From Hahella ganghwensis DSM 17046 (GTDB taxonomy: Bacteria; Pseudomonadota; Gammaproteobacteria; Pseudomonadales; Oleiphilaceae), in assembly GCF_000376785.1 (NCBI RefSeq), contig NZ_AQXX01000138.1, positions 1 through 64,000 of the forward strand: a stretch of 64,000 nucleotides of DNA, given 5' to 3'. Each line of letters opens with the position of its first letter. The stretch's first letter is position 1. The position numbers were made by a program, and so were the translations under genes. Shown here piece by piece: positions 15,059 to 23,700 of this stretch. Under the pieces are notes generated by a model. That model ran no database searches. It was not told the origin of the DNA and saw nothing but the letters and a program-made list of their open reading frames with translations.

Positions 15059-15386
15059 TCATGATCGTCTGAAAATGACATTCTGCCGGGTTAAGGTCTC
15101 TGTCCCCTTCAATCTCCTGTCTGCAGCCTCCGCGAGGGAAACTTTTCCTTCGCGGTGAGCGATCGTAAGTAAAACCACTTAGCCTAACACTTTCATTTTT
15201 TTACCTTTTTTCAAAAGATTCGCTAACTGACTGATTGCCTTGTCATTTCGGATGAGTCACCCAGTTATCTCTTGTCTACCTGCCGAAAATTATGTGTCCG
15301 TCAATCCTTATTTTTTAAAGAATTCCAATTATAATGCGCGACCTTTTTGTGCCGAATCAACGAGAAGAACAGAGAAGAGGTTATTG
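15059..15386. other. Intergenic region with one long hairpin
   Basis: No gene is supported here. CCGCGAGGGAAA (15130-15141) pairs with TTTCCTTCGCGG (15144-15155) in a nearly perfect 12-bp stem (one G·T). No T run follows, so it is a weak terminator candidate for trhP. A stretch rich in T and C precedes the next start. Confidence 0.5.
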
Positions 15387-16241
15387 GTGATCGTTTTTAC
15401 TGCTACCGATAAGGTTTCAGGAAAAGTTTTTGCAGGAAGCACCCGCCAGTCACTGGAAGACCATTGGGACAGTCTGCTGACCAAGGAAGCAGAAGGTGCC
15501 ATGGGCGAATTTTTTGAAACAATGCGCCAAAGTGGTGTCGATGCGTTCAAGCTGGAAGAATGGGGCTATTCCGACAACCCCAAAGAATTACGCGAGATGC
15601 TGGCCGAAGCCATGGAAGATTTGGGCGCTCTGCCAATCAGACCGGTTTTGGCTGCTGCACGAAAGGTGGAAACCAAAGCCGCCAGCGCTGTAATGAAAGA
15701 GCTTGAAGAGCTGAAGCAGGCTATGGAGTCCGGAGATCCGGACGAAGATTATGAACCGGTCAGCAAGGCTTCAGAGTCAGACAAGGCTAAGGTTGAGACC
15801 AAGGTTGAAGCCAAGCCGAAGAAAGCAGAGCCTGGTCCTTTACGACATACTCGCTCAACTGAAGAAGCCGCAGAAATGCGTGCTTTGATTGCCGGTATCG
15901 AAGCAAGGCGACGTGCAGGTCTGAAGTCCAATCGTAAGTCTCCGGCCAAAAAACCGGCGTCCTCTGCGATTGGAAAAGTGACAGGCACTGGAAAGAAAGC
16001 GGCTGCCGCAAAGTCATCTTCTGGCACTGTATCTGAGGCAGATAAGCCTAAGCTGGCATCCGGACGCTCAGGTTCGTCCGCGAAAGAGAAACGTATCCGC
16101 GAAGCCATTGCTGCCCAAAAAGCAGAAATGGAGGCTCAGAAGCGTACTCAGGCTGCTGCAGAGGCCCAGGAAATGCGTGATATTATGGCTAAGCTGGATG
16201 AGCGGGCTAAAACCGCTGCACGTATTCATCGCCGTATGTAA
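15387..16241 (+). CDS. GIY-YIG-like domain protein with Lys/Ala/Ser-rich (histone H1-like) tail
   Basis: The first 90 residues (IVFTATDKVSGKVFAGSTRQSLEDHW...MRQSGVDAFKLEEWGYSDNPKELREMLAEAMEDLGAL) follow the layout of a GIY-YIG nuclease domain. IVF stands in place of GIY and FAG in place of YIG; the usual Arg after them is replaced by His. It may be a catalytically changed or inactive version. The remaining 190 residues are highly charged, with KSPAKKPASSA and TGKKAAAAKSSSG stretches, and repeated EEAAEMRALIAGIE / EAQEMRDIMAKLD helices. This suggests a DNA- or RNA-binding tail. GTG 15387 has GAAGAGG upstream; a longer in-frame N terminus exists but looks non-coding. Confidence 0.6.
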   Translation: MIVFTATDKVSGKVFAGSTRQSLEDHWDSLLTKEAEGAMGEFFETMRQSGVDAFKLEEWGYSDNPKELREMLAEAMEDLGALPIRPVLAAARKVETKAASAVMKELEELKQAMESGDPDEDYEPVSKASESDKAKVETKVEAKPKKAEPGPLRHTRSTEEAAEMRALIAGIEARRRAGLKSNRKSPAKKPASSAIGKVTGTGKKAAAAKSSSGTVSEADKPKLASGRSGSSAKEKRIREAIAAQKAEMEAQKRTQAAAEAQEMRDIMAKLDERAKTAARIHRRM

Positions 16242-16250
16242 TCATATTTG

Positions 16251-16284
16251 ACCGGCACCTCCGTCCTGGAGGAGCCGGTTTTAC
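16251..16284 (+). terminator. Rho-independent terminator
   Basis: ACCGGC-A-CCTCC (16251-16262) pairs with GGAGG-A-GCCGGT (16268-16279) around GTCCT and is followed by a short T run. It lies 10 bp after the stop of the GIY-YIG-like gene. Confidence 0.88.
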
Positions 16285-16578
16285 TTCTGACCGCCTTACC
16301 CGCGCTCACAATTCCAAACTATCGCTACATAACTACCGATACTTCTTTACCAATACCCAATATTCAAGTCCTGATATATCTTTCCCTGCATGACAGATTT
16401 GTTGTTGAAATAATCGATCTGTACCTTTTATCGACCCTCCTGGTCGAGCCACCATAAAAAGACACTTTGTTCTAATCACTTATCTGTTCCAATAAATTCA
16501 TCGCCAAAAGAACATCTGGCTTGCAGGAGATTCGCTATATCGAATACACCCTTTGATGAATTACCGGATTCATCGCCG
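16285..16578. other. Intergenic region, nothing recognised
   Basis: This is an AT-rich stretch between the terminator and the PLP decarboxylase gene. I see no ORF with a ribosome-binding site and no strong repeat. It presumably holds the promoter of the next gene. Confidence 0.4.
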
Positions 16579-17952
16579 ATGCTGAATGACTTCAGTGAAT
16601 TTACGGTATTGGCTCACAAGGTCTGTCAGTGGGCGGCGGCCTTTAATCAGAGACTTCCGGACATGTCAGTAGCGGATATGACAGATCCGGTTCCCCTACC
16701 CCGATCAGTTCCTGAATCCGGTCGTGGGTTCAATGAGGCCTTTAATACCTTCAAAGAGCTGATAGCTCCACATCTTTCGGGCTCGGCCGGGCCGAGGTAT
16801 TGGGGCTTTGTTACCGGCGGTACGACGACAGCAGCTCAGCTAGCTGACTGGTTGGTATCAACCATTGACCAGAATGTTGGAAGTTCGGGAGACAGTATCG
16901 CTTCGGCCATAGAGCAGCAGACTATGGAGTGGTTACTGGAAATGGTTGATCTACCGAATACTTTCACTGGCATACTAACTACGGGGGCAACTGCCTCCAA
17001 TATGCTTGGTCTGACTTGTGGACGTCAGTTCGCTGGATACCAACAAGGTATTGATATCGCGGAAGAAGGATTATCCGGCAGCGATATTGAGGTTTTTTCA
17101 GCAACGCCTCACGCCAGTACCTTGAAATGCATGGCAATGGTGGGGCTGGGGCGAAAAGCCTGGCGGCCAGTGGCCTGCCTGAAGGACTCTGAAGCAATGG
17201 ATGTGTCGGATCTGGAGCGTCAATTGGCAGCGTCGTCCAGCCCGGGGAAAATCGTCGTAGCCAGTGCCGGGACTGTAACAGGAAATGATTTTGATAATCT
17301 GGCGCTGATAGCAGACCTCTGTCAGCAGCATAAAGCCTGGCTGCATGTGGATGCTGCGTTTGGCCTGTTTGCCAGATTGTTGTCTGAAAAGAAAGCATGG
17401 AGTCATGGTCTGGAAAACGCGGACTCTATCACCTCTGATGCGCATAAATGGCTGAATGTACCCTACGATTGCGGCATTTTCTTTACACGCCATTCGCAGG
17501 TCTTGAGAGAAAGTTGTGCCGCAGACGCAGCCTATCTGAAAACTGAAAGTAAAATCCCTTCCTTCATGAACCTGGGGATAGAAAACTCCCGTCGTTTTCG
17601 TGCCCTACCCCTATGGATGTCCCTGGAGGCGTATGGAATTGATGGAATCAGAGACATCGTACGAGCTAATTGCGGACAAGCAGAGCAGTTCGCCAACTGG
17701 TTGCAGAGCTCTGAGGATTTTACCCTGCTGAAACCAGCCCGGATGAATGTGGTGGTGTTCAAACCGACAAAGCTGGAGGGGAGCGATGTGACGCGATTTT
17801 TGAAGCAACTCAATCAAACCGGTGAGGTTTATCTGACTCCAGGGGAGTGGCTGGGGCAGGCGGCTATCCGAGCGGCATTCAGTAATTGGCAGACCAGAGC
17901 CGAGGATGTCGATAGAGTGTGCCAATTGCTGCAGAATTTGGTTCGCTCATGA
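16579..17952 (+). CDS. PLP-dependent group II decarboxylase-like protein
   Basis: The 457-residue protein belongs to the pyridoxal-dependent decarboxylase (group II, aspartate aminotransferase fold) family. Signatures are PRYWGFVTGGTTTAAQLADWL, ILTTGATASNMLGL, WLHVDAAFGLFARLL and the cofactor lysine Lys290 in SDAHKWLNVPYDCG. Related proteins act on aromatic or acidic amino acids, but the substrate here cannot be read from the sequence, and some relatives act as aldolases or lyases. No pathway genes adjoin it. The ribosome-binding site before ATG 16579 is weak. Confidence 0.8.
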   Translation: MLNDFSEFTVLAHKVCQWAAAFNQRLPDMSVADMTDPVPLPRSVPESGRGFNEAFNTFKELIAPHLSGSAGPRYWGFVTGGTTTAAQLADWLVSTIDQNVGSSGDSIASAIEQQTMEWLLEMVDLPNTFTGILTTGATASNMLGLTCGRQFAGYQQGIDIAEEGLSGSDIEVFSATPHASTLKCMAMVGLGRKAWRPVACLKDSEAMDVSDLERQLAASSSPGKIVVASAGTVTGNDFDNLALIADLCQQHKAWLHVDAAFGLFARLLSEKKAWSHGLENADSITSDAHKWLNVPYDCGIFFTRHSQVLRESCAADAAYLKTESKIPSFMNLGIENSRRFRALPLWMSLEAYGIDGIRDIVRANCGQAEQFANWLQSSEDFTLLKPARMNVVVFKPTKLEGSDVTRFLKQLNQTGEVYLTPGEWLGQAAIRAAFSNWQTRAEDVDRVCQLLQNLVRS

Positions 17953-18054
17953 GGAAGCCTGGTGACTTTAGACAGGACAAATGGCAGCGTTAGGTACTAG
18001 TGCGTATTGCTGTATGATCCCAGATAGAGTCTATTAGCCATTCTGTTTACCTAA

Positions 18055-18132
18055 GGATAAGCGTTATGTGGATGTATCAAGGAAAACATTCCGTCACTCA
18101 GTGTGTACGAGATTGTCGTACAACGCTTATCC
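18055..18132 (+). ncRNA. Candidate structured RNA (three-way-junction-like inverted repeats)
   Basis: An 11-bp perfect inverted repeat, GGATAAGCGTT (18055-18065) and AACGCTTATCC (18122-18132), encloses two smaller hairpins: GGATGT/ACATTCC (18070-18092, one bulged T) and GTACGA/TCGTAC (18105-18121). The last stacks directly on the outer stem. It lies between the decarboxylase gene and a small DUF1127-like gene. It could be a small RNA, part of the 5' leader of the small protein, or a tiny repeat element. The strand is assumed from the downstream gene. Confidence 0.45.
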
Positions 18133-18250
18133 GTGAGCCGATAACCCCTTAATATACCATCGGCCGCGGAATGCATCGCGGCCTGGTTCAAATTCGTTAT
18201 TCGTCCCATTTCCCGATGTGTTCCCGGTCCTTTTTCGAGAGGAATACGTC

Positions 18251-18466
18251 ATGCGGAAATTCAAGCATTTTCTATCTAAATCTGTTTCTAGCCTGTTTGT
18301 GGGTTCTGGTGCCGAAGGTGTTGATCACCTGGAAGACTACCTGTTGAAGGACATTGGCCTGGAACGGATAGGACGCAGGGTTCAACCCATTGAGAAGGAC
18401 CTGACTCCTTCTGTAAAGGAGATCAATCCCGTAAAGCGGGTAAATGGTGAGGACCCACCCATGTAA
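18251..18466 (+). CDS. Small DUF1127-like protein
   Basis: This 71-residue protein contains VDHLEDYLLKDIGLERIGRR, resembling the DUF1127 core (xLxxxLLxDIGLxR) found in short, stress- and metabolism-linked bacterial proteins that often bind RNA. A basic N-terminal part (MRKFKHFLSKSVSSLF) and an unusual C-terminal extension flank it. ATG 18251 has GAGGAA upstream. A second, clearer DUF1127 protein lies at 44280. Function is not known. Confidence 0.6.
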   Translation: MRKFKHFLSKSVSSLFVGSGAEGVDHLEDYLLKDIGLERIGRRVQPIEKDLTPSVKEINPVKRVNGEDPPM

Positions 18467-18471
18467 GAGAA

Positions 18472-18508
18472 CGCGTCGCAGAGTGATCGTCTTCCTCTCT
18501 GCGACGCG
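18472..18508. terminator. Perfect 12-bp hairpin between convergent genes
   Basis: CGCGTCGCAGAG (18472-18483) is an exact inverted repeat of CTCTGCGACGCG (18497-18508) with a 13-nt loop. It sits between the convergent DUF1127-like and XRE genes. A strong T run is missing on both sides, so it is a probable bidirectional terminator or RNA 3'-end protector. Confidence 0.6.
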
Positions 18509-18527
18509 TCCACTTGTTCTGTTAATG

Positions 18528-19280
18528 TCAGAACTTCTTGGTTGAAGGCGACCTGCGCAAGGCCTCAAATAATTTGGGCTCCCAGGGACGTAACGCCATG
18601 ACCATGGCTGTACCGAACTTCTCTTCCACCGGCAATGATTCATCTTCTGCCAGCAGTGCAATTATTTCCGTATTCAATCTTTTCATTCGCCGCTGAATTT
18701 CTTCATTAGAGCGCCTGGATAGCATTCCGCTGACGAATAACCTGTTCTCCCCTGCCTTGTTAAAACGAGATCGTAAGAAATCCGCTTGTACCTGCTCCTC
18801 AAAAAACTGCTGTATTGGTCCGTTTTTCCGCCAGGAAAAGTTTCGGGATATTTTCAGTTTCACCCGATTTCCCGGAAGCAGGTCGATCAATTTCATTCGA
18901 TCCAGTCGGGCCAGTAACTGGATGCCCTCGTGAATATCCAATTGGTAGGTGGCAATAATTTCATCAATTGACCACTTGTTAAGTAGCAGGATAGCGACCA
19001 GCAACAATTTCGTATCGGCTGCCAGTTCTTTTTCCTGTTCCTCTGTCAGCTCGGTAAGTTTTTCTCCACTGGATTCCATGGTCCTGACGAGATCAGAAAT
19101 CTCCATGCCCAGAAACTCACAGACTTTATCCAGGCGTTGCAGGGTAAAGTTTTTCTCAGCGAACAGCCTTTTTACACTGGCTTCTGATAAATCAAGCACC
19201 TGGGCGACATCTGCATAGGTTTTTCCCTGGGCTTTGAGTACGCGTTTGATGGTGTCAATCAGCGGTGCAGTTTGCGGCAT
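18528..19280 (-). CDS. XRE-family helix-turn-helix regulator
   Basis: The N terminus is an XRE/Cro-type helix-turn-helix (residues about 10-65: IKRVLKAQGKTYADVAQVLDLSEASVKRLFAEKNFTL, then LDKVCEFLGMEISDLV). The remaining 185 residues are helical, with a charged loop (MESSGEKLTELTEEQEKELA) and no known ligand domain that I recognise. Proteins of this layout in marine gammaproteobacteria are annotated only as transcriptional regulators. Its targets are not evident; the divergent gene at 19527 is the nearest candidate. Confidence 0.8.
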   Translation of the reverse strand: MPQTAPLIDTIKRVLKAQGKTYADVAQVLDLSEASVKRLFAEKNFTLQRLDKVCEFLGMEISDLVRTMESSGEKLTELTEEQEKELAADTKLLLVAILLLNKWSIDEIIATYQLDIHEGIQLLARLDRMKLIDLLPGNRVKLKISRNFSWRKNGPIQQFFEEQVQADFLRSRFNKAGENRLFVSGMLSRRSNEEIQRRMKRLNTEIIALLAEDESLPVEEKFGTAMVMALRPWEPKLFEALRRSPSTKKF

Positions 19281-19526
19281 TGTCGTTAATATTCCGATGG
19301 TTGGCTGTAAATACTGAAAAGGAGAGTGTTACACGTTACCCGGCAGAAATCACCGGCGGGTTCGCTGAAATTTTCAGACAGGTTGTTCTTGCCCGTTTGC
19401 GACCATCTTCAATAAGTCGCGATCTTAATTGAAGTTTAATTGATCCCAGTCATCTGGTGCACTGGATCTGACACCATAGAATAGCGCCCCTTTTGGATTT
19501 CAGATGCCCCACAGGAGTGCGTGATA

Positions 19527-20120
19527 ATGTCTAAGCATATCTCGATTCACTCCCTGAAGTATGTGTTCGCTTCTCACCAGGATCCAGACATTATCACCTC
19601 ATTGCCCAGATGGCTCATGCACACGGATTGTCAGGTTGTTACCTCCAGGTTATGGAGTCGCTTTCTGCCGCATCTGGTGTCGGGTTTTGTGTCGGGTAAA
19701 ATGCAAAAATCTCTGGATAACCGGATGGTGGAAATCCCTGATGAAGGGTCCAATATCAGACTGGGGAACTCATTCATCCGGGCGATACCAGCCCACTTTC
19801 TTCATTCTGTTGGTAACTTTCACTTTTATGACCCACTCAGCAAGATTCTTTTCTCCGGAGATGTTGGCGCGGCGATGACACCAGGGCAGGATCATGTCCC
19901 GGTGGAAAACATGGCTGACCATATCCCTTTAATGGAAGGCTTTCATCGTCGCTATATGGCCTCCAATAGAGCCTGTCGAGCATGGGTCAATAAAGTGCGT
20001 CAGTTGGATGTGGAAACAATGGTGCCTCAACACGGCAAAGCATTTGTCGGTCGGGACAAAGTGGCGGCATTTCTGGATTGGTTTGAATGCCTGGAATGTG
20101 GCGTGGACCTGATCTGCTAG
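19527..20120 (+). CDS. MBL-fold metallo-hydrolase of the ODP/flavodiiron type, N-terminally short
   Basis: The 197-residue protein has the metal-site pattern of diiron oxygen-binding (ODP-like) metallo-beta-lactamase proteins: ASHQDPDII, IPAHFLHSVGNFHFYDP, LFSGDVGAAM and PQHGKAF. These proteins usually begin with about 60 more residues that form the first strands and a PGG motif. Here the upstream DNA has a stop in frame at 19482, and no frame supplies the missing part. AGGAG before ATG 19527 shows it could be translated as it stands. It may be a functional short form or the remains of a longer gene. Confidence 0.6.
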   Translation: MSKHISIHSLKYVFASHQDPDIITSLPRWLMHTDCQVVTSRLWSRFLPHLVSGFVSGKMQKSLDNRMVEIPDEGSNIRLGNSFIRAIPAHFLHSVGNFHFYDPLSKILFSGDVGAAMTPGQDHVPVENMADHIPLMEGFHRRYMASNRACRAWVNKVRQLDVETMVPQHGKAFVGRDKVAAFLDWFECLECGVDLIC

Positions 20121-20170
20121 CCTGCCCCACTCATGAGGAGCCCGGTCATTGACGCCAATCATAACCGGTT

Positions 20171-21079
20171 TTAACCAAATATAATGCCAAGACCCAGAAG
20201 CACGGGGGTGATGTTGACCAGTAGAATATTCTGTCTCATCGCCTTTACCAGGTCTTCAGAGTTGTTTGGGTGATCAAGAATCAAAGGCAGCATTTTTATC
20301 AATAGTGCGGAAGGCAACAGTGATATCACCGCCGCAAGCGGTAGTGCCTTCCAAAGCACACCAATGGCAAGCAGACAAAAGGCACTGGTCAACATTCCGA
20401 TCAGGACCCTGCCGCCAGCTTCGTGCCCATACTGAATGATCAGGTGCCGGCGGCCAGCCCGGGCATCAGCCTCTCGATCTGGGAACTGATTTAAAAGCAG
20501 CAGTCCGCTGCTCATCAGCGCCATGACCAGCCCTCCCCAACTGAAGTGTCCGGTAATTGCGTACTCTGTTCCCATGACCATGCATATTCCGAATCCTAAT
20601 CCTGGTGCAGCAAGGCAAAGCCAGGGATTCTTGTTCAGGGTCGTTGTATAGGTCCAGATCAGAACCATTCCCAACAATCCGAGTCCCCAGAGCCAGGGGC
20701 CGGAAGTGTAAGCCAACCAAGCACCGCAAATCAGAGTGATCAGGCTGAAGACAATACCTAACCACCTGGCCAGGCCTGCATATTGCGGTGATTCCTGTAA
20801 AGTGCCACTTCCCCCGGAGAATGGTGTGCGGCGGGTATTCATGTCCAGGCCGCTTTTGAAGTCTTCATATTCATTTAGAACATTCACGGCTGCGTGTGCT
20901 GACAGAGCTGCGATAAGAATCCAGAGAATTCGGGAGGGTTCGACCCAGTCCCGGTAGTGCAATGCCAAACCAATACCCAGGAATATGCAAACAATAGTCA
21001 GGGATAGGAAGGGGATTCTTATGACGCCTGCGGCGGCTTGAACCGGGCTGATAGATTTGCCGGTGCTATCAGTCGACAT
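20171..21079 (-). CDS. UbiA-family prenyltransferase
   Basis: An integral membrane protein of 302 residues with about eight hydrophobic segments. The first prenyl-diphosphate-binding motif is NVLNEYEDFKSGLD and the second is NQFPDREADARAGRR, both typical of UbiA/MenA-type aromatic prenyltransferases. The closest pattern is MenA-like, but no menaquinone genes adjoin it, so the acceptor is open. ATG 21079 is chosen over an in-frame TTG 16 codons upstream. The N terminus lacks a signal peptide, as expected. Confidence 0.85.
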   Translation of the reverse strand: MSTDSTGKSISPVQAAAGVIRIPFLSLTIVCIFLGIGLALHYRDWVEPSRILWILIAALSAHAAVNVLNEYEDFKSGLDMNTRRTPFSGGSGTLQESPQYAGLARWLGIVFSLITLICGAWLAYTSGPWLWGLGLLGMVLIWTYTTTLNKNPWLCLAAPGLGFGICMVMGTEYAITGHFSWGGLVMALMSSGLLLLNQFPDREADARAGRRHLIIQYGHEAGGRVLIGMLTSAFCLLAIGVLWKALPLAAVISLLPSALLIKMLPLILDHPNNSEDLVKAMRQNILLVNITPVLLGLGIIFG

Positions 21080-21289
21080 GCTGGACAGACTCTTATTAAT
21101 ACCTCGTTTTACCTTAGCATAAGTCAATGATTCTGGTTTGATTCAGAACAGATTTAAAAAGGGGGAAATTGCGTGGTCGGCTAACGTGCGATCAGGTATG
21201 GGAAAACAAACAGGTGTAGTTGGAGGCGAAGGGAGTGGAAAATGATGTCAGGGGCGATTGCTATGAATCGCCCCTTATGTCGGAGATGT

Positions 21290-21715
21290 TTAGCTTCTAA
21301 TCATCAGCCGCACATTTGCCAGCGTTGACGCGGTGACTGGCTTAGGTGTCTCTACTTCAAAGTCAAAAGTGCCATCGGCAGTGGCTGTCTTGACTCGTCT
21401 TTCGAATACGACTTGCTTGTCGTCCATGAACAGCATATAGAAAGTGACATGCAAATCTCCTGTGGCATCAGGATTAAATCTGACTTCTCCGACAGTACGG
21501 TATTTGTTGTCTGCGATTTTGTGGACCTTGTAGGCAACGTGGCCAACGCTAAACTGAATACCGCAGATATCTTCTTCGATGGCGCAGCGAAACCTTTCAT
21601 GATCTTCTGCCGGTGAATTTACATAGCGGTTTGTTGTGCATGCCGAGATGGTAAGCAACAGAACTAGTACTGAGAGGGTTTTGATAATGGTCGATGCCGA
21701 AACTCTGGTGTCCAT
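21290..21715 (-). CDS. Small lipoprotein of unknown function
   Basis: The 141-residue protein has a lipoprotein signal (hydrophobic IIKTLSVLVLLLTISAC, lipobox ISAC with the acylated Cys near residue 26). A short soluble domain with two further cysteines (FRCAIEEDICGIQF) could form a disulfide. The rest is predicted beta-strand (YRTVGEVRFNPDATGDLHVTFYMLF). I do not recognise the family. It stands alone between the UbiA gene and the frameshifted binding-protein gene. Confidence 0.7.
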   Translation of the reverse strand: MDTRVSASTIIKTLSVLVLLLTISACTTNRYVNSPAEDHERFRCAIEEDICGIQFSVGHVAYKVHKIADNKYRTVGEVRFNPDATGDLHVTFYMLFMDDKQVVFERRVKTATADGTFDFEVETPKPVTASTLANVRLMIRS

Positions 21716-21989
21716 ATTATTAATACATCCTATGGAGGTCGCATGATAAAAAGAGGCGCTAGTGTAATTATTACAACTGCAAAATCCAGTTAAAAGGGGA
21801 TGAATAGTGATAATTCCTTATCTTTTTTTTGACAAGGAAGATGATTAATGAGTGAAATGGTTTGCTTCTACTATGACTACATACCCCACAACGCCAACCT
21901 TGCCTCAACTCTCGGATCTCATGGAGCTATATGGGCTTGAGACTTCGCTATCATCGTCGCCAGAGTTGCACCACCCAGCCAGAAGTAAA

Positions 21990-23035
21990 TCACTTTGACC
22001 AGATAGACCGATAGCGCTGCTTGTAGGGAATTTCATTCCCCAGATCATAGATGTCAGAAGCAGAGTTGAGCACATCAACGGTGACCAGGATCGGTTGAGT
22101 GACAAAGCCGCTGGGAGGTTCACCGGCAAAAGCACGATTCAGCTCATCTGCCAGCTGCCAGCCCTGTAGTCCGGTAGGCTCAGCAACAGTTGCGACCTGG
22201 GTGGAGAGGCCACTGCGTATCCGGCTCAGAGCAAGGAAAGAGCCATCCCCGGCTGAAATATTACGGATATCTTTGCGTCCGTGTTTCCGTAACGGATAGG
22301 TGATTGAATCGAAATAAAGATCATTGATACCCAGACTGTGAGTCCAGGAGGAACTGAATTTCGTAATCAGCCGGTCGACGGCTTTGGGGACCTCTGCCAC
22401 TGTCTCGCCCAGGCTGATGTTCTCAATGGAGAGAAGTTGGCAGCGTGAGCACTCATTAACGATGTCTGCCATTTTTCTGGTTTTGGCGTTTGCCACTTCG
22501 AAACGTGGGTCATTGAATATCACGACTCCAACCTTCCCCAGACTGTCATTTATGATGTATTCAGCAGCAAGCCTTGCGACCTCTTGGGAGGGGGTGGCGA
22601 TATTGATATAGAGATCATCGGTCGAACCCGGCTCGGCTGTGGCGTGCCAGCCGACGATGAACTTTCCGGCTTTTTTACCGCGCTTACCTCCTCTGTCACG
22701 CTGCTCAGGGATATTCCACCGAGCACAACGGCGTGAGCAGGGGAATATTCGGCAGCGGTCAGCGCGGCCTTAATTGTCGCAAGATTATTTTCGCCGTCTA
22801 TGTAATCGACATACCACTCCAGCGTTGTTGCAGCCAGTTGGAAGTGGCGAAACAGCGTTGATATACCGCCGTTCTTGGAGTCCTGTGAAATAAAGATAAT
22901 GTTTTTACCGGATTGTCCTGTAGGGCCGGATGTCGGCCCCATCCACGGAGTTGCTCCAGCTTCTCCGGGGAGGGAGTCTGGTAAGGCTTTCTGAGAGATG
23001 AAAAGACAGAGCAAAAACAGCAGCGCAGCGTGCAT
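21990..23035 (-). pseudogene. Periplasmic sugar-type binding protein gene with frameshift
   Basis: Two adjacent minus-strand frames together make one type-1 periplasmic binding protein of about 345 residues. The first half runs from signal peptide MHAALLFLLCLFISQKALPD through NIIFISQDSKNGGISTLFRH to LGGISLSSVTEEVSAVKK. The second continues AGKFIVGWHATAEPGSTDD and then VGVVIFNDPRFEVANAKTRK to the stop at 21990. The frame changes in a run of six A residues (T6 at 22671-22676); one more A would restore the protein. It may be a real inactivating deletion, slippage-based expression, or a sequence error. No sugar ABC permease adjoins it. Confidence 0.75.
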
Positions 23036-23219
23036 ATTCTGGTAACCGGTAATTTGTCCCCTATAGATTAGCATCTGAACCGGCAAATTGTTCAGCCGAA
23101 TTTATGAACTGTTATCTGTCTCCCGATAGAGGTGGTGGATAAGTCAGGCGGGCCTGAAAATCGTTGTAAGGAACTCTGTGCTATGCTGGCAATAGAACAA
23201 CTGTAAGGTCTGGTGAGTA

Positions 23220-23540
23220 ATGGCGATGGATACTGATCAAATTGAAAAAGATTTGAATACCCGGCTGGTAGAGCTGGAGGCCCGGCTTGAAAAAATCAAA
23301 CAGGATGCCACCCGAGAGCATTCCAGCGATTCTGCGGAAAAGGCTCAGGAGCGGGAAAATGATGAAGTCCTGGATCAATTGGGTAATGAAACCCAGGTGT
23401 CCATCCAACGTATTAAAGCGGCATTGCAGCGTATTGCCGAAGGTACCTATGGCATCTGTGATCATTGTGGCGAGGATATACAACCGGGGAGGCTGGAAAT
23501 CATGCCCGAATCCACCCGTTGTGTGAATTGCGCTGATTGA
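23220..23540 (+). CDS. DksA/TraR-type C4 zinc-finger protein
   Basis: This 106-residue protein has a coiled-coil N-terminal half (DQIEKDLNTRLVELEARLEKI...) and a C-terminal C4 zinc finger (CDHCGEDIQ...RCVNCAD). The fold resembles DksA/TraR proteins that bind in the RNA polymerase secondary channel. The coiled-coil tip has NDEVLDQLG rather than a clear DxxDxA motif, so it belongs to the shorter DksA-like paralogues whose effect on transcription is uncertain. ATG 23220 follows GGTGAG. It is a single gene. Confidence 0.88.
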   Translation: MAMDTDQIEKDLNTRLVELEARLEKIKQDATREHSSDSAEKAQERENDEVLDQLGNETQVSIQRIKAALQRIAEGTYGICDHCGEDIQPGRLEIMPESTRCVNCAD

Positions 23541-23700
23541 TCTCAAACTCCCTACTGCTCCAATCAGCAGATTGGATAGATTGGCTGGTATGGTCTATAT
23601 ATTATAAAGGTCCCTTTTCGGGACTGTGTTCCTGCAACCCTGAATGGGCGCGGGCAGGCGTGACAATTCACCTGTCGACATTTGATATTGCGGGTAGTTG

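Noticed and set aside
15130-15155. Rho-independent terminator of trhP
   Set aside because: The 12-bp stem is strong but no T run follows; it is recorded as a hairpin only.
18055-18132. Integron attC-like site
   Set aside because: The AAC/GTT core order is the reverse of an attC site, and there is no integrase or cassette array.
21848-21937. 29-codon ORF with AAGGAAG upstream between the lipoprotein and the frameshifted gene
   Set aside because: It has no similarity or context and is too short to support on sequence alone.
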